From contig JBALVI010000001.1 in assembly GCA_036961205.1 (NCBI GenBank), positions 62,001 through 126,000 on the forward strand: a stretch of 64,000 nucleotides of DNA, given 5' to 3'. Shown here one piece after another: positions 62,308 to 64,000 of this stretch. The position numbers and the translations under genes were made by a program. Numbering within the stretch: position 1 is the first letter of the stretch; every line of letters starts with the position of its first letter. Source of the DNA: CALJFL01 sp036961205 (lineage in GTDB: Bacteria > Pseudomonadota > Gammaproteobacteria > Pseudomonadales > Halieaceae). The notes under the pieces are model-generated. The model was given only the letters and a program-made list of their open reading frames with translations, was not told the origin of the DNA and ran no database searches.

Positions 62308-63519
62308 TCAACCATCAGCACCGCTAGCGGGGAGGACTGCGAGCACTTCCGTTTCGCACAACAGGTCGGGCCGGCATACGCGCGCCACCACCATCACGTT
62401 GGGGAAACCCTCGAAGCCGGCTGCGACGAGTTTCTCTCGAAGACGCTCGGCATCTGCCGGATGCTTAAGGTAAGTAGTGGCAGAGACTATATCGCCGAAA
62501 TTTGCGCCTTGCGCTTCTAGCAAGGCTGCGACGTTGATGAGCATACGATCGGCCTGAGCGTCGAAGTCTCCCACGTGCGCTGTCCTGCCAGCCTCATCGA
62601 TGCTCGCGGTTCCGGAAACGTGGAGCGCGATTTTGTTCGCCTCTACCATCTTCATGCCGCGTACGAAGTCGGCGCCGTATTCCCCGGCTTCGTTGAGCGT
62701 GGGCGAGGTCATCACGGTGCGCACGGGTGGGTGCCCCGCCTTCACGGCGTAGATGCCCAGGCTGAGGTCGTGTTCATCGCTGAAGGTACCTCCACCAATG
62801 CCGGTGCTCGCCGGGACCGGATCGATACCTCGCTCTTTGAAGAACTCGCGCCGCGCCAGATTCAGGTCGGGGTAGTCGCGATCCATCTCGCGCAGATGTA
62901 TCCAGGCGCGCACCACGTCGCTGAACTCCATCCCAGCCTGCTGTAGGAGTTCTTCAGCAAGTCCGAACATGCCCAAGGTCTGTTGGTAAGCGTCGTCACC
63001 AGACCCGCATAGAGCGCTCGCGTAGAAACGGGCCTCGTCGCCGATATGAATCCGCAGCCCGTGCGCGCGAGCACATTCAGCACAGTTGCAAGCAGGTTTG
63101 ACGTTGATCGGCTCAAACCGTGACGGTGACTCGTTGGGCAGCAACGCCTGCACGGAAACTTCCAGGCAAGCCTGTTCGTTCAATGGAGGTTGCTCGATCT
63201 CAAGTTGGGCGGGACTGAAGCTAAGTCCGTCTCCTGCGGCGAGTACCCGCTGGCGCGCCTCACGGACGGACTCAACGTTCGCCCTTAGATTGCGCAGAAA
63301 GACTGTCTCGGAGACGACCGAACCGAAGCTACCGCCCTCGGCTTCGAGAACACCAACAATAGCCCGGTAAATCGCGTTGGCCTGAGCACCAGCATCTACC
63401 ATTTCGGCGGGGGGTTGGCAGCTGAAGAAGAGTTCCCGAGCTTCGGGGCCTTCTACACGACGCAGGACTATCGAGCAGCCATCAGTTTCGATCGTTTCTA
63501 CAGGGGTATGTGGAGACAC
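62308..63519 (-). CDS. Multi-domain RidA-like protein (chorismatase-like two-thirds)
   Basis: A 403-residue protein that appears to contain three RidA-like modules, at about residues 20-125, 155-262 and 265-398. The last reads VSGTASIDEAGRTAHVGDFD and INVAALLEAQGANFGDIVSA. The middle one ends DPVPASTGIGGG, which recalls chorismatase-type tandem RidA folds. A cysteine cluster (Cys144, Cys146, Cys149) joins the first and second modules. No clear known enzyme; chorismate or pterin-linked chemistry is possible. It is divergent from the DUF2237 side. Confidence 0.75.
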   Translation of the reverse strand: MSPHTPVETIETDGCSIVLRRVEGPEARELFFSCQPPAEMVDAGAQANAIYRAIVGVLEAEGGSFGSVVSETVFLRNLRANVESVREARQRVLAAGDGLSFSPAQLEIEQPPLNEQACLEVSVQALLPNESPSRFEPINVKPACNCAECARAHGLRIHIGDEARFYASALCGSGDDAYQQTLGMFGLAEELLQQAGMEFSDVVRAWIHLREMDRDYPDLNLARREFFKERGIDPVPASTGIGGGTFSDEHDLSLGIYAVKAGHPPVRTVMTSPTLNEAGEYGADFVRGMKMVEANKIALHVSGTASIDEAGRTAHVGDFDAQADRMLINVAALLEAQGANFGDIVSATTYLKHPADAERLREKLVAAGFEGFPNVMVVARVCRPDLLCETEVLAVLPASGADG

Positions 63520-63556
63520 TAAAATCTTATATCCGGGTATAGGCTCGAAGTTCCCG

Positions 63557-63572
63557 GGCCGCTTACGCGGCC
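63557..63572. terminator. GC-rich hairpin between the last two minus-strand genes
   Basis: GGCCGC and GCGGCC pair around TTAC (63557-63562 with 63567-63572), 31 bases after the beta-helix gene stop on the minus strand. There is no U-run after it, so termination is uncertain. Confidence 0.3.
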
Positions 63573-63602
63573 GCGAGTATTAGATCAAGCTGGCAAGTGC
63601 AG

Positions 63603-64000
63603 CTAGCAACCGTCCGTGGGCAACTCGGTATCGGGCTGGGAAGTGAAGAACGAGAAGGATTTGGGCTTGTTCTTCTTGAAGCAGTTGCCAGTCCCTGATG
63701 CCTCGTAGAAAGCAAATGGCGGGTTTATGTCAGCAATGTGAAAATAGGCGATATCCCCGGCCAGGATTTCAAGCCCCACCGGCGGGCTGTCGCCCTTGCC
63801 GTTGCCGCTCAGGTAATTATGGGCTACCAGGTTATTGTAAGACCCATTAAGCCCCTTGGGGGCCAAAGGGTCCTCGGGCGCCTGACAGTCGCGGCCTGTA
63901 CCAAACACTGAGGTACACCAGCCCAGTACCGCAATCCCGACGAAGTCGTGGTCCTCGACATTATTCTTGCTGATCACATGGTCACTGACACCCAGCGCCA
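63603..64000 (-). CDS. Parallel beta-helix repeat protein, carboxy-terminal part (runs off right edge)
   Basis: The visible 131 codons run in frame to the window edge. Asparagine-rich turns (VISKNNVEDHDFVGIAV, GSYNNLVAHNYLSGNG) are typical of right-handed beta-helix (NosD/pectate-lyase-like) coils. The end is a non-helical tail with cysteines (TGNCFKKNKP and a terminal ELPTDGC). It is probably a secreted or cell-surface protein; the signal peptide would lie outside the window. Confidence 0.72.
   Translation of the reverse strand, partial: ALGVSDHVISKNNVEDHDFVGIAVLGWCTSVFGTGRDCQAPEDPLAPKGLNGSYNNLVAHNYLSGNGKGDSPPVGLEILAGDIAYFHIADINPPFAFYEASGTGNCFKKNKPKSFSFFTSQPDTELPTDGC

Overview
The window reads as part of a gammaproteobacterial chromosome, probably a marine, free-living heterotroph related to Pseudomonas and Cellvibrionales. 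This is inference from gene order and gene types: rsmA-apaG-apaH, cca, tsaD-folB-folK and rpsU-yqeY-dnaG-rpoD follow a Pseudomonas-like core block, while the right half is rich in TonB, PQQ, P450 and acyl-CoA dehydrogenase genes. No rRNA or other decisive marker is present.

Positions 1-21700 are a surface-polysaccharide (O-antigen/EPS) locus. From right to left on the minus strand it holds an RfaH-type antiterminator, an N-terminally truncated ATPase remnant, a leader with an ops-like element, a MarR-type EPS regulator, and a compact cassette for a CDP-3,6-dideoxyhexose (E3 reductase, RfbF, RfbG, RfbH). The cassette continues with an epimerase/reductase, an FkbM methyltransferase and a split transketolase. 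After it come a frameshifted FkbM gene, a Wzx flippase, a GT2, a Wzy-like polymerase/ligase, a GT4 and a second epimerase. This part looks more AT-rich than the rest, consistent with horizontal origin. On the plus strand a WecA-type initiating transferase and a Wzz chain-length regulator are followed by decayed fcl and gmd relics. A Wzm/Wzt ABC exporter lies beyond on the minus strand, so two export routes sit together.

Positions 21900-37100 are the conserved block: rsmA, apaG, apaH, cca, tsaD-folB-folK, rpsU, yqeY, dnaG, rpoD and a CAT-anticodon tRNA. It is interrupted by three tandem DUF1640 coiled-coil paralogues, galE, a nucleotide-sugar dehydrogenase and a toxin-antitoxin pair. The plsY gene usually seen between tsaD and folB is absent.

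Positions 37300-63500 look like a catabolic island. A minus-strand operon encodes an M24 peptidase homologue, E1-alpha, E1-beta, a cytochrome-c PQQ dehydrogenase, a lipoyl E2, a P450 and a GST, next to a TonB-dependent receptor with its own terminator. Divergently arranged are a dioxygenase-like cupin and a plus-strand PQQ dehydrogenase, SnoaL and DUF3604 operon. Further right are more SnoaL and cupin proteins around a strong palindromic operator, a pair of overlapping acyl-CoA dehydrogenases, RidA-family proteins and a flavin-dependent oxidoreductase. The combination suggests uptake and oxidation of a hydroxylated or ketonic organic compound through acyloin or diketone cleavage to CoA thioesters. 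The substrate cannot be read from sequence.

The window ends inside a parallel beta-helix protein gene.
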